Positions 1 to 7,929 of a DNA stretch of 34,223 nt are shown piece by piece. Location: the NCBI GenBank assembly GCA_015061545.1, contig SUWJ01000024.1:1-34223 (forward strand), read 5' to 3'. Origin of the DNA: Lentisphaerota bacterium (GTDB lineage: Bacteria; Verrucomicrobiota; Lentisphaeria; Victivallales; Victivallaceae). The notes beneath the pieces were generated by a model, which made no database searches, was not told where the DNA came from, and saw only the letters and a list, made by a program, of their open reading frames with translations. A program made the translations under genes and the position numbers. Positions within the stretch are counted from its first letter, which is position 1. Every line of letters starts with the position of its first letter.

Positions 1-163
1 TGAGTTTGCCTTGAAGTTTCTTCATCCGACTTTTGTTCCTGTTTACTGTTTTCATCTCATAAGTCTGTTTTTACAGATTATGGCACAATATAGCACACAA
101 AAGACAGTTTTACCAATCTAACGGGGAAAAAACGGGGAAATATCCGGGATTTGAGCATAAAAA

Positions 164-254
164 TGGCGGAGAGAGAGGGATTCGAACCCTCGATACCCAC
201 AAGGAGTATAACGATTTTCGAGACCGTCGCCTTCGACCGCTCAGCCATCTCTCC
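164..254 (-). tRNA. tRNA-Ser (anticodon CGA)
   Basis: Read on the minus strand, this folds as a class II tRNA. The acceptor stem is GGAGAGA pairing with TCTCTCC, the D arm begins GGCTGAG, and the anticodon stem ACGGT/ATCGT holds the loop CTCGAAA with anticodon CGA (Ser, codon UCG). A long variable arm (TACTCC/GGGTA) is typical of tRNA-Ser, and the T arm contains GGGTTCGAATCCC. The discriminator is G and the 3' CCA is encoded (positions 166-164). Confidence 0.96.
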
Positions 255-460
255 GCTTGAACAAATTACACCGCGTTCGGGTGTACCATACTAATATATC
301 TCATAATAAGATGATTTGCCAGTTTTTTATGCTTTTTTTTGAAAAAATTGTTTTATTTCTTCCTTCCACGCTTCGGAGGTAATGCTGTAAAGTTCGGTCA
401 AGTCAGATCAAAATAGCAAATTATCCACCTGCGTACACCTTTGTATCCGGCTCGCACAGT

Positions 461-1300
461 TTACCCGGCATCGTTCTGGCTGCGGTTCTTTTTACGATAT
501 TCAACCGGAGGTATGTCAAAGAAATTCTTGAAACGTTTGCTGAAATGATAGCGGTCGCGGTAGCCGAGCGAAAGAGCTATCTCATCAATAGTACGGGTTG
601 TTTCCACCAGCTGGCGGGCTGCCGCTTCCAACTTATTGCGTTCAACATAATTTTTGGGCAGCATTCCTGTTTCTGCCAGAAAAGTACGGCGAAACTGGGA
701 TTCGGATAAATTGCAGAAATCTGCCATTTCGCGGATCGACCACCAGCTTTCGGGCGATGCCTGCAATGAATGAAACAACAGCTGAAGCGACTGACTGTGC
801 TGCGAACGGTCGGTTCGGTTCTGGTAGGAATCCAGCAATATCGACTGCAGCTCCAGCCCTGCCCGCCACGCGGCATCCGGCGTTCCGCGGTTGAGGATCG
901 TTGCCAGCGCCTGCAATCGACGCGGCGTACCGATAAATCCGATACCAGGTGCCAGCAGATTACTGTTAAGCATATCAGCTATCAGGCTGCCGTCAAAATA
1001 AGCATAATCTTCGTAATAGGGTTCGTCGCCGGGGATACTCCCGTAACGGTTGGCGGTTCCGGGCGTCAGAAAAACTGTACAGCCCGTCGGCAAATGATAC
1101 TCCTTGCCGTTGGCCAGCTGCAAGCGCCCCTGCCCTGAATAAATATGTGCCAGCAGGTAGTTGTTGAACACCCGGAATGGAGCGCTGGCAAATACATCGC
1201 GCCCTACGTTTTGATCGGTGCATATACCCTTGATAATAACACCCGGCAAAGATTCTGCCGCCGAAAACGGCAAATGACTACGCACTGGATTTTTTGACAT
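461..1300 (-). CDS. AraC-family transcriptional regulator
   Basis: Sugar-responsive DNA-binding regulator of the AraC/XylS type. The N-terminal half (about 130 residues, with segments such as HIYSGQGRLQL and VFLTPG) looks like a cupin ligand-binding domain. The C-terminal ~100 residues carry two helix-turn-helix motifs, with LSESQFRRTF in the first and IDEIALSLGYRD followed by FSKRFKNFF in the second, the AraC signature. It diverges from the aminotransferase operon at 1404 and probably controls it. The start is uncertain: ATG at 1300 (MSKNPVRS) is chosen because overlapping divergent promoter elements lie at 1322-1374. An in-frame ATG at 1342 would add 14 residues, but neither start has a strong Shine-Dalgarno sequence. 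Confidence 0.9.
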   Translation of the reverse strand: MSKNPVRSHLPFSAAESLPGVIIKGICTDQNVGRDVFASAPFRVFNNYLLAHIYSGQGRLQLANGKEYHLPTGCTVFLTPGTANRYGSIPGDEPYYEDYAYFDGSLIADMLNSNLLAPGIGFIGTPRRLQALATILNRGTPDAAWRAGLELQSILLDSYQNRTDRSQHSQSLQLLFHSLQASPESWWSIREMADFCNLSESQFRRTFLAETGMLPKNYVERNKLEAAARQLVETTRTIDEIALSLGYRDRYHFSKRFKNFFDIPPVEYRKKNRSQNDAG

Positions 1301-1321
1301 ATAAGATGACAGTTTTTTACA

Positions 1322-1349
1322 TTGACCTTTATTGTTTTTCATGTATAAT
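1322..1349 (+). promoter_or_regulatory. Predicted sigma70-type promoter for the aminotransferase operon
   Basis: A TTGACC -35 element (1322-1327), a 16-nt spacer and a perfect TATAAT -10 element (1344-1349) put the transcript start near 1356, about 48 nt before the ATG at 1404. It lies face to face with a weaker minus-strand promoter. Confidence 0.55.
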
Positions 1350-1374
1350 ATACTCTGAAACAGCAAAGATTCAA
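1347..1374 (-). promoter_or_regulatory. Predicted promoter for the AraC-type regulator
   Basis: On the minus strand TTGAAT (1374-1369), a 16-nt spacer and TATATT (1352-1347) form a plausible -35/-10 pair. The transcript would begin near 1340, which favours translation from the ATG at 1300. It overlaps the divergent promoter, an arrangement suited to joint control. Confidence 0.35.
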
Positions 1375-1382
1375 CTCTTTGC
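1363..1382. promoter_or_regulatory. Inverted repeat, candidate operator between divergent genes
   Basis: GCAAAGA (1363-1369), 6 nt, then TCTTTGC (1376-1382) is a perfect 7-bp inverted repeat. It sits just downstream of the predicted start of the aminotransferase transcript and over the -35 region of the regulator gene. A bound protein there could affect both genes. AraC proteins more often use direct repeats, so the binder is unknown. Confidence 0.4.
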
Positions 1383-1403
1383 CTAAAATTAAAGGGAAAA
1401 AAT

Positions 1404-2594
1404 ATGATGACAGAAAAAGAAATTACTGATGCCCTCAAATATCCGTGTCAGGCATGGGATGCAGAACCTTGTCTCGGATCAATTTATGGCGAAGAAGAAA
1501 TCGAAGCGGCGGTGGCTGCCATCCGTTCTTCCATGAACTTTAAAGAAGGGTTCGGCTTTTCTTCGGAACCGATCATGGAATTTGAAAAAGCGGTGGCGGA
1601 ATACGTTGGCGTTAAAGAGGCCATTGCTGTCAACAGCTGCGGTCCGGGGCAGGATATATTGTTCCGTTATTTGAATTTGCAGCCGGGGGACGAAGTCATT
1701 GTGCCTTCCATCAACTACGACTCCGCTCCGCTGGCAGTTATCGGCGCGGGCGGCACGGTGGTGTGGGGCGAATCGCGTGCTTCGGATTATCTGCTTGATC
1801 CTGAAGATGTCGAACGCAAGATTACGCCCCGCACCCGGGCGATTTTCCCTGTACATATTCACGGCAATTCAGCACCTATGGATGAATATATTGAAATTGC
1901 CAACCGCCATCCGCACCCGGTTTACGGTCCGCCCAAAGTTATTGCCGATGCAGCCCGCGGCATGGGCGGCGACTATAAAGGTACCAAGATCGGCAAACTG
2001 GGTTATGCCAGTTCTTACAGTCTGCACACCATGAAAAATATGACCACCCTCGGCGAAGGCGGACTGGTGGTGACCGATGATTCGGATTTTGCAGCCTGGG
2101 CACGGCGGGTGCGGATGTACGGTCGGGCGGTCGGCGCCTGGGGCACCAGCAACGTTATGACCAAAGTTCAGGCGGCGGTGGGGCTGGTGCAGCTCAAGAA
2201 GCTGGACAGCTTTATTGCCAACCGCCGGCGGGTGGCTGCCGAACGCAACGAACTGCTGGCAGATCTGCCCGAAGTTTCGCTGCCGATCAACGGCAGAACC
2301 GATGAAGGATCTTTCTATCTCTACTGTCTGACTTTGTGCGACAGCTTTGCCGGTGAAAAACGCGATATGCTTATCAAGATCATGAAAGAGCGCTACAATA
2401 TTGCCTGCTGGGTTGCCAATCCGCCGATTTATGAAGTCAGTCCTTATCTGGCGAAAATGGTCAAAGGCACCACGCCATTCTCCGGCAAGCTCGCCCGCAA
2501 GATCATCTGCGTACCGATCCACCCGGCGATGACCAGCGAAGAAAACCGCTACATTGCAGCGGCATTCATCAAGTGCGTACAGGATTTACGCTGA
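1404..2594 (+). CDS. DegT/DnrJ/EryC1/StrS-family PLP-dependent aminotransferase
   Basis: A 396-residue fold-type I PLP enzyme of the sugar/cyclitol aminotransferase family. The GDEVIVPSINYDSAPLAV region, the cofactor-binding ADAARGMGG (Asp182) and SLHTMKNMTTLGEGG with the presumed Schiff-base Lys211 match the family, as does the length. Members transfer an amino group to or from a keto sugar or ketocyclitol, usually with glutamate as partner. An AAAGGG ribosome site lies 7 nt before the start; a second in-frame ATG follows directly. It is the first gene of a run with an aldo-keto reductase and a TIM-barrel isomerase-like gene, not of a nucleotide-sugar or capsule cluster, so a role in breakdown of an amino sugar or cyclitol is as likely as biosynthesis. 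The substrate is unknown. Confidence 0.9.
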   Translation: MMTEKEITDALKYPCQAWDAEPCLGSIYGEEEIEAAVAAIRSSMNFKEGFGFSSEPIMEFEKAVAEYVGVKEAIAVNSCGPGQDILFRYLNLQPGDEVIVPSINYDSAPLAVIGAGGTVVWGESRASDYLLDPEDVERKITPRTRAIFPVHIHGNSAPMDEYIEIANRHPHPVYGPPKVIADAARGMGGDYKGTKIGKLGYASSYSLHTMKNMTTLGEGGLVVTDDSDFAAWARRVRMYGRAVGAWGTSNVMTKVQAAVGLVQLKKLDSFIANRRRVAAERNELLADLPEVSLPINGRTDEGSFYLYCLTLCDSFAGEKRDMLIKIMKERYNIACWVANPPIYEVSPYLAKMVKGTTPFSGKLARKIICVPIHPAMTSEENRYIAAAFIKCVQDLR

Positions 2595-2626
2595 ATAACT
2601 GACTATATTGCAAAGAGATGAGCAAG

Positions 2627-3643
2627 ATGTTGGAAAAACGTAAATTGGGTTCCACCAATCTGGAGGTTTCGGTTCTGGCGCTGGGCGGTTTGCCGTTAAG
2701 CACCGTCTGGGCGAAAGGTGCAGGGTCTGAGATCATCCGCCGCGCTGCGGAGTTGGGAATCAATTTTATTGATACCGCGCCCAGTTATCACGACAGCGAA
2801 AGTGTGATCGGAGAAGCATTGCGCAAGCTGGATGCCGAATTTTATATCGGCACCAAGCTGGGCAGACTGCCCGCGCAGGATTATCGGCCGCAGGATAAGG
2901 AGTTTCTGCGCCGGGAGCTGAATGATTCGCTCAAACGGCTCAACCGCAGCAAGGTGGATATTGTTTACATTCACGAACCTGACCGCCCGGAGTTTTACCA
3001 ATGGTGGAGCAACAGCGATACTTACGATGGCGCGGTAATGGAAATGCTCGCTCAAGCCCGCGAAGCAGGCAAGCTGGATTTTATCGGCTTGGGCGGCACT
3101 ACCACTCTGGAGATGGCACGGCTGGTCAAAAGCGGCAAGTTCGATGTAGTCTTGAGTGCATTCCAATACAGTTTGCTGTGGCGGGAAGCTGAGTACAGCG
3201 TTTTTCCTGCCGCCGCCGAACAGAAGATGGGGTTGATTGCCGGTTCGCCGCTGCAGCAGGGGGCTTTGGCAAAAATCTATTACCACGATATTGTGGAAGA
3301 ACCCATGCGCTGGCTCTCGGCTCCGCGGCGGAAGCAGTTTATGGAGCTCTACGAGCTGGTTCATGACTGCGGCATACCGCTGCCGGAACTGGCGCTGCGG
3401 TTTGTCTTGTCCAATCCGCTGGTAACTTCGGTACTCACGGGGGTTGACTCGGTGGAACGGCTGGAAAACAATGTGGAATCCGCCATGAAAGGGCCGTTGC
3501 CGGCAGAACTGCTTGAAAAACTGAAGAATATTTATGATCTGGTGCCCTTCCGGCCTTTCGGTGAACCCTTCAGTTTGAGTTTTGCCGAAAATATCAAAGC
3601 CATTGAAGAGGCTCGGAAAAAAGCGGAGGCGGCAAAAAAATGA
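2627..3643 (+). CDS. Aldo/keto reductase
   Basis: An NADP(H)-dependent oxidoreductase of the aldo-keto reductase superfamily ((beta/alpha)8 barrel). Counting from the earlier ATG at 2618, the catalytic tetrad is visible as Asp52 and Tyr57 (NFIDTAPSYHDSE), Lys80 (GTKLGR) and His119 (VYIHEPD). The C-terminal PLVTSVLTGVDSVERLENN resembles the cofactor-binding end of the family. ATG 2618 directly abuts AAAGAG (2612-2617), whereas ATG 2627 gives a normal 9-nt spacing and a usual N-terminus (MLEKRKLGSTNL), so 2627 is preferred. It follows the aminotransferase by about 30 nt and overlaps the next gene by 4 nt, so the three are probably cotranscribed. It would interconvert a sugar or cyclitol carbonyl and alcohol. 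Confidence 0.92.
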   Translation: MLEKRKLGSTNLEVSVLALGGLPLSTVWAKGAGSEIIRRAAELGINFIDTAPSYHDSESVIGEALRKLDAEFYIGTKLGRLPAQDYRPQDKEFLRRELNDSLKRLNRSKVDIVYIHEPDRPEFYQWWSNSDTYDGAVMEMLAQAREAGKLDFIGLGGTTTLEMARLVKSGKFDVVLSAFQYSLLWREAEYSVFPAAAEQKMGLIAGSPLQQGALAKIYYHDIVEEPMRWLSAPRRKQFMELYELVHDCGIPLPELALRFVLSNPLVTSVLTGVDSVERLENNVESAMKGPLPAELLEKLKNIYDLVPFRPFGEPFSLSFAENIKAIEEARKKAEAAKK

Positions 3644-4461
3644 TGCAAATTTCGGTAATGAGTTATACTCTGGCATCCCGCCCCGACCTTTATGCAGTGG
3701 AGCGTTATCCTGAGATCATTGCTGCAGCGGGCGGCCACGCTGTCAACTGGGTGACAACTTACGGTGAATCGCCTGAACGTTTGCGACGCTTGACGCTGGA
3801 TGCAGGGTTGGAAGTAGGTGCTTTTACCTTTGCCTTGCAGAGTTTCCGCCACGGCGGCAGCGAACGGGAAGCCTTGCAGGAAGCGGAACTCCGCTTTGCC
3901 GAAGCAGCCGCCTTGCAAGCGCCCGTAGTAATGATCGTGCCGATGCCGATAGACGGTCTGGATGACCGCGACGAACTGCGCCGCCGCTGGTGCGGATTGT
4001 TGCCGCAGTTGGCGTTGCTGGCAAAAAAAGCTGATACAGTGCTGACGATCGAGGACTTTGAAGGTGAAAAAAGTGCCTTTGTCACCGCCGGAGATCTGTT
4101 GACAGCTTACGCCGCCGAACCTTCGCTGCGCTTTACCTTCGATATCGGCAATGCTGCCATGGGCGGAGATGAAACAACTGCAGCGGCAGCGTTGGGCGGA
4201 TTGATCAGCTATGTGCATTGCAAGGATTTTTACATTTCTTCAACTTTCTCCGACGGAGCCGCCAGAGGTCTGGATGGCAGATTTTACCGGGCAGCCCCCG
4301 TCGGAAAAGGCGATGTGAAAATCAGAGAAGCCGCTGAGATAATTATCGCAAACGGCTATAACGGTTTTGCCGATATAGAGTACATCGGTCGGGATGAAGA
4401 ACCGGCGGAAGCAATCAAAAATGCCGCCGACTGGATGCGTAAAACAACATTGTTCATTTAA
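3640..4461 (+). CDS. Sugar phosphate isomerase/epimerase-like TIM-barrel protein
   Basis: A 273-residue member of the xylose isomerase-like TIM-barrel superfamily (AP endonuclease 2 type fold). The expected metal-binding residues are visible late in the barrel: Glu138 (TIEDFEG), Asp168 (TFDIGNA), His193 (VHCKDF) and Glu247 (DIEYIG). Members include keto-sugar 3-epimerases, inosose dehydratase/isomerases and 3-dehydroshikimate dehydratases; sequence alone does not separate them here. The start codon overlaps the stop of the aldo-keto reductase (ATGA), implying translational coupling. With the aminotransferase and reductase it forms a compact set for remodelling an unusual sugar or cyclitol. 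Confidence 0.85.
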   Translation: MMQISVMSYTLASRPDLYAVERYPEIIAAAGGHAVNWVTTYGESPERLRRLTLDAGLEVGAFTFALQSFRHGGSEREALQEAELRFAEAAALQAPVVMIVPMPIDGLDDRDELRRRWCGLLPQLALLAKKADTVLTIEDFEGEKSAFVTAGDLLTAYAAEPSLRFTFDIGNAAMGGDETTAAAALGGLISYVHCKDFYISSTFSDGAARGLDGRFYRAAPVGKGDVKIREAAEIIIANGYNGFADIEYIGRDEEPAEAIKNAADWMRKTTLFI

Positions 4462-4506
4462 TTCAGGAGATTTTTCAGTCGCTTTATCAAATATAAAAAT
4501 CTAAAA

Positions 4507-4534
4507 TACCGTACCGGGAGGAGGTTGTACGGTA
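4507..4534. promoter_or_regulatory. Stem-loop upstream of the first pseudopilin gene
   Basis: TACCGTAC (4507-4514) and GTACGGTA (4527-4534) form a perfect 8-bp stem around a 12-nt loop containing GGGAGGAGG. There is no following T-run, so it is not a typical intrinsic terminator. It lies 63 bp before the pseudopilin start, within the 5' leader or as a protein-binding palindrome. Confidence 0.45.
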
Positions 4535-4596
4535 AATATCTTGAGATGATCTGAAAATATAAAAACATAAATCAAGTGTAACAAAGGATGGAAAAG

Positions 4597-5367
4597 ATGA
4601 AAAAACAATTTACTTTGATCGAGCTTCTGGTCGTAATTGCCATTATTGCAATTCTTGCCGCCATGCTGCTGCCCGCTTTAAGCGCCGCCCGCGAACGCGC
4701 CCGCAATGCCAGCTGTGTGAATACCCTCAAGCAGTTGGCTACCGCCGACCATATTTACGCTTCCAGCAACAACGACTGGCTGGCTGGCAATCACGGCGGC
4801 GGCGCAGGCGAAGTCAGCAACGGGTTGCGCGTAACGGCGTGGCTTTCCAACGGCAACGCCTGCGGCTTCAGCGCATTGCTGGACGGCGGATATTTCGGCA
4901 TTGAATGCAACTTGCGCACCATGACCGATGCCAACACTATCAAGATGAAAGAGCGCTACCTCAAATGCCCCAGCGACAGCGGCATCTGGCAGCCCAACGT
5001 CAACGGTGCTACCAGCTACTACAACGCATGGTGCCGCAGCGAAGCTGACTACGACACCTGGTGCGGCAGCAAAAAAGGTATGCTCAGCAGCGCCAAACAC
5101 GGCGGCCGTGCCCGCGTGGGCAGAGATAACCCCGGCTGCATGATCTTTTCCGACCTGGGCAAAGGTATGGCGGGATATAACTACAGCAATAACTTTTCGC
5201 TGGCGCCCCACGGCGACCGGGTGAATATTGCCTTTCTCGGCGGTTATGTCAAGAGCGAAAAGAAAGACTTTCAGGCGGACGGAACGTGGTATCCGCGTCA
5301 TCCTATGTGGATGGCGGTACTTTACGACGATTTCCGCACCGGTACGGAAAGTGCTGATATTCCGTGA
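4597..5367 (+). CDS. Prepilin-type N-terminal methylation-domain protein (pseudopilin-like)
   Basis: A 256-residue protein with a type IV pilin/type II secretion pseudopilin N-terminus: a short basic leader (MKKQ), then FTLIELLVV with Glu at mature position 5 and a hydrophobic helix to about residue 28. The C-terminal part is a small extracellular domain with LKCPSD, VGRDNPG and an H-x9-GG motif (His205, Gly215-Gly216), a variant of the H-x9-DG domain found on such proteins. The start is set at 4597, 9 nt after AAAGG; the upstream ATG at 4588 abuts that site. The residue before the cleavage site is Gln, not the usual Gly. In Lentisphaerota these proteins are numerous and often sit beside carbohydrate genes; their function is not established. 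Confidence 0.88.
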   Translation: MKKQFTLIELLVVIAIIAILAAMLLPALSAARERARNASCVNTLKQLATADHIYASSNNDWLAGNHGGGAGEVSNGLRVTAWLSNGNACGFSALLDGGYFGIECNLRTMTDANTIKMKERYLKCPSDSGIWQPNVNGATSYYNAWCRSEADYDTWCGSKKGMLSSAKHGGRARVGRDNPGCMIFSDLGKGMAGYNYSNNFSLAPHGDRVNIAFLGGYVKSEKKDFQADGTWYPRHPMWMAVLYDDFRTGTESADIP

Positions 5368-5405
5368 TTACCGGATCAATTCCTGAATAAAATCAAACTG
5401 TATAG

Positions 5406-5437
5406 CGCTGCGGTTTCAACCGGCCGCAGCGTTTTTT
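5406..5437 (+). terminator. Rho-independent terminator after the pseudopilin gene
   Basis: CGCTGCGG (5406-5413) pairs with CCGCAGCG (5424-5431) around a 10-nt loop, followed by six T residues (5432-5437). It separates the pseudopilin transcript from the gene starting at 5457. Confidence 0.85.
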
Positions 5438-5456
5438 ACCCGACAAGAGGTTTTTT

Positions 5457-7913
5457 ATGTTCAATATACCACGCGCCGGAGCATTTGCAACGGCAATACT
5501 TATGCTGGGCGGCAGCAGCGTTTGGGCAACAGCGGAAACTCCGCGCAATATGATTTTCAACAGCAATATGTACTCCAGCGGCATCAACGGCGAATTTCCT
5601 GACGGCTGGTCGGCAGTCTATCATATGAATATGCCCGAGTGGAAGCAATCCGCCGACGGCAAAAGCCGTACCGCTATTTTTGTCAACAATACCGACCGCC
5701 GCATGAACAGCGATATACGCGCATTTTCCAGTTTGTATATTGAACCGGGCGAAAAATACCGCTTCCGCCTGAAGATCCGCACCAGAAATTTCACGGCTGG
5801 GCGTTTGAGTTTTGTCGCCTTTGCCCCCGGCTGGAACGGGTCTTTCGGCATTGAAAAGACTCTGCCGGAAAATACGGACTGGATCACGCTGGATGAAGTT
5901 TGCACCGCTTCCACAGGTCGGGGCAACATCTACAGTTTTGCTATTCATTTTTCGGGGTTCAAGGGCGAAGTGGAAGTAGCCAATCCTGAAGTTCTGCCTG
6001 AATCGAAAAAAGCCGTTGCCGGTGCCAGATATGTGCGGGATGAATTCCCGGTTCAGCCGCTGAAGCCGCTTTTGAACAAAGTGGAACGCTCCGACGATAT
6101 AACGCTGACTTTCCGCAATTACGGCAAGCAGCCTGAAGTGATAAGTTATTCCTGCAACAATGGTGCGGCGACCCAAGCTGCGGTCGATAAAAACGGCAAT
6201 TATCAGCTGAAACTGGGCAAACTGCCTTTGGGTAAACACACCTTGAATATCCAAATCAATTCCCGCAGCGAAAAATTCGACTTTACCGTGGTTGAACCGC
6301 AGAAGAAAGCGGTCATGGGCGAAAAACTCAACAATTTCCATTGGCGCATCGGCAGCTGGAATCTGAAAAATGCCGCGCAGCAGAAATTTGTGCTGCCTCA
6401 CGCCGGGGTGGTACGTTTTTTCATGCCGGAAAACTGTTCGGTAACCATTGAGGGCAAAAATGTAATCTGCCGCAATCAGGAAGATTGTTTCCTGCCGCCG
6501 GGCGAACACTTGTTTACGGTCAGCAGCAGCAAGGATGTGCAAATCAGCGCATCGCTGCTGGCAGAAACGCTGCTCTATCCTCTTGCCAACGGGCCGCTGA
6601 ATCTTACGGGGCTTAAAGCACTCGACTATCAGCACGTCCAAAAACATATCTTTCCGGCGTATTCAGCATTTGTTGCCTACGGCGACCATATCACCCGCCA
6701 GCAGGTCAAAGAGATGATTCAAGCGGGGCATAACCGTATGTACGGTTCGGTCAGCATGGCGGCAGCCTCCAAACTGCCCTTGACCGGCAATGCGGCAAAC
6801 GAGTACTTTAACGAACGCAACAGCAATGAATTTGCCTGCAATGTTACGATCATCGACGAAATCGAAAACAATATCCCTTTCCAGACTCAACACTTCAGCG
6901 ATCTTTTCAAAAACATGAAAGATCTTAAAGCCGGTTCCAGCGTCCATATCTGGCTGTGCGGCGGCGTGGTTTACCCCGAAGCATTTACGGCGGCATTTCT
7001 CCAGAACACCGCAGCAGCATCGGATAATATGCTCCACCACTACGAAATATATACCGCGCCTGAACGTACCGAAAAAGCCAGTCGGCAGGTGATGAACAAA
7101 AAATTCCGCGCCTTGACCGAACTCCTGAAAATGTCGCCTGATACCATTGGCGTAACCCTTTCGCATTGCAATCTGCCTTTCAGCTACAGTATGGATATCT
7201 ATCCGCACGTCAATTTCAAATATTTCCTGGATATGCAGCTGCACGAACTTGCCAACAATCCGGCTTACAGCAACTTGAAAGCAGTCGGATTCTGGGCGGA
7301 TCATTACGCTGACAAGGAGTCCAGCCGCTTTGCAGCTGATTTGCTCAGGCACTATGTCAAAGAGGGCAGAAAAGAGATGTTCACCAAGCAGTTCGGCTAC
7401 AATTTCGCCCCCGGCCACATCAAAAATCCTGACTTTGAAAACGGCATGGCAGATTGGAACGTAAAGGGCAAGGTCAAGTCGGTAACTGCCGATTTGTTCG
7501 GGCTCAACTGGCAGCGGCGGATCTCGGTGGGCAGCGTGGGCGATTCATTTGCCGAATTCACCCGCGGCAAAAATGCCAATACGATCAGCCAGCGAGCTCA
7601 GGGCTTAATTCCGGGCAAGATCTATTCGCTGACCTTTATCAGCGGCGATGCGGTACGGCTGCGGCAGCGCGACCACCGCAAGGGCGAAATAAGCTGCACC
7701 ATCGAAGGCGTGAAGATCCTGCCCGAATACAGCGAACGCTCCATCCGCAACGAAAACAGCAAAGGCAACTTCGATAAGATCGTCTTTGTGGCGCAATGCA
7801 GCAATCCGCTGATCACTTTCAGCGATGAAAAGTGCCCCGAAGGGCTCCGCAGCTATCTTAACTTTGTCAGTCTTATGCCCTATTACACCGGCACCGATGC
7901 AGATAAAAAATAA
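5457..7913 (+). CDS. Large secreted multidomain protein, probably glycan-active
   Basis: An 818-residue protein with a likely Sec signal peptide (hydrophobic AFATAILMLGG, probable cleavage after the Ala-rich VWATA near residue 25). Residues ~30-190 (NGEFPDGWSAV, then YRFRLKIRTRN) resemble a jelly-roll carbohydrate-binding domain. Residues ~385-640 form an alpha/beta domain with THIS order: YQHVQKHIFPA, VTIIDEIENN (around residue 465), HIWLCGG and VGFWADHYAD, reminiscent of a TIM-barrel hydrolase. A second binding-like domain begins near residue 655 (NPDFENGMADWN). No catalytic pair can be assigned and no known family is recognised with confidence. The ribosome site AAGAGG lies 6 nt before the start. 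It sits ahead of sialidase-like and GH106-like genes, so binding or cleavage of an extracellular glycan is inferred. Confidence 0.7.
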   Translation: MFNIPRAGAFATAILMLGGSSVWATAETPRNMIFNSNMYSSGINGEFPDGWSAVYHMNMPEWKQSADGKSRTAIFVNNTDRRMNSDIRAFSSLYIEPGEKYRFRLKIRTRNFTAGRLSFVAFAPGWNGSFGIEKTLPENTDWITLDEVCTASTGRGNIYSFAIHFSGFKGEVEVANPEVLPESKKAVAGARYVRDEFPVQPLKPLLNKVERSDDITLTFRNYGKQPEVISYSCNNGAATQAAVDKNGNYQLKLGKLPLGKHTLNIQINSRSEKFDFTVVEPQKKAVMGEKLNNFHWRIGSWNLKNAAQQKFVLPHAGVVRFFMPENCSVTIEGKNVICRNQEDCFLPPGEHLFTVSSSKDVQISASLLAETLLYPLANGPLNLTGLKALDYQHVQKHIFPAYSAFVAYGDHITRQQVKEMIQAGHNRMYGSVSMAAASKLPLTGNAANEYFNERNSNEFACNVTIIDEIENNIPFQTQHFSDLFKNMKDLKAGSSVHIWLCGGVVYPEAFTAAFLQNTAAASDNMLHHYEIYTAPERTEKASRQVMNKKFRALTELLKMSPDTIGVTLSHCNLPFSYSMDIYPHVNFKYFLDMQLHELANNPAYSNLKAVGFWADHYADKESSRFAADLLRHYVKEGRKEMFTKQFGYNFAPGHIKNPDFENGMADWNVKGKVKSVTADLFGLNWQRRISVGSVGDSFAEFTRGKNANTISQRAQGLIPGKIYSLTFISGDAVRLRQRDHRKGEISCTIEGVKILPEYSERSIRNENSKGNFDKIVFVAQCSNPLITFSDEKCPEGLRSYLNFVSLMPYYTGTDADKK

Positions 7914-7929
7914 ACACGGTTGTTGAATT

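Noticed and set aside
1..163. Minus-strand start at 55 (MKTVNRNKS) running off the left edge, and a direct repeat AACGGGGAAA near 120-140, beside the tRNA-Ser 3' end
   Set aside because: Only 18 codons are visible and there is no clear ribosome site. An integrase next to the tRNA is tempting but cannot be supported from this window.
5436..6647. Long minus-strand ORF of about 400 codons opposite the secreted protein
   Set aside because: It is antisense to a gene with a signal peptide, ribosome site and sensible domains; long antisense frames are common in this codon usage. The same applies to 24891-26084, 13894-14799 and 2696-3676.
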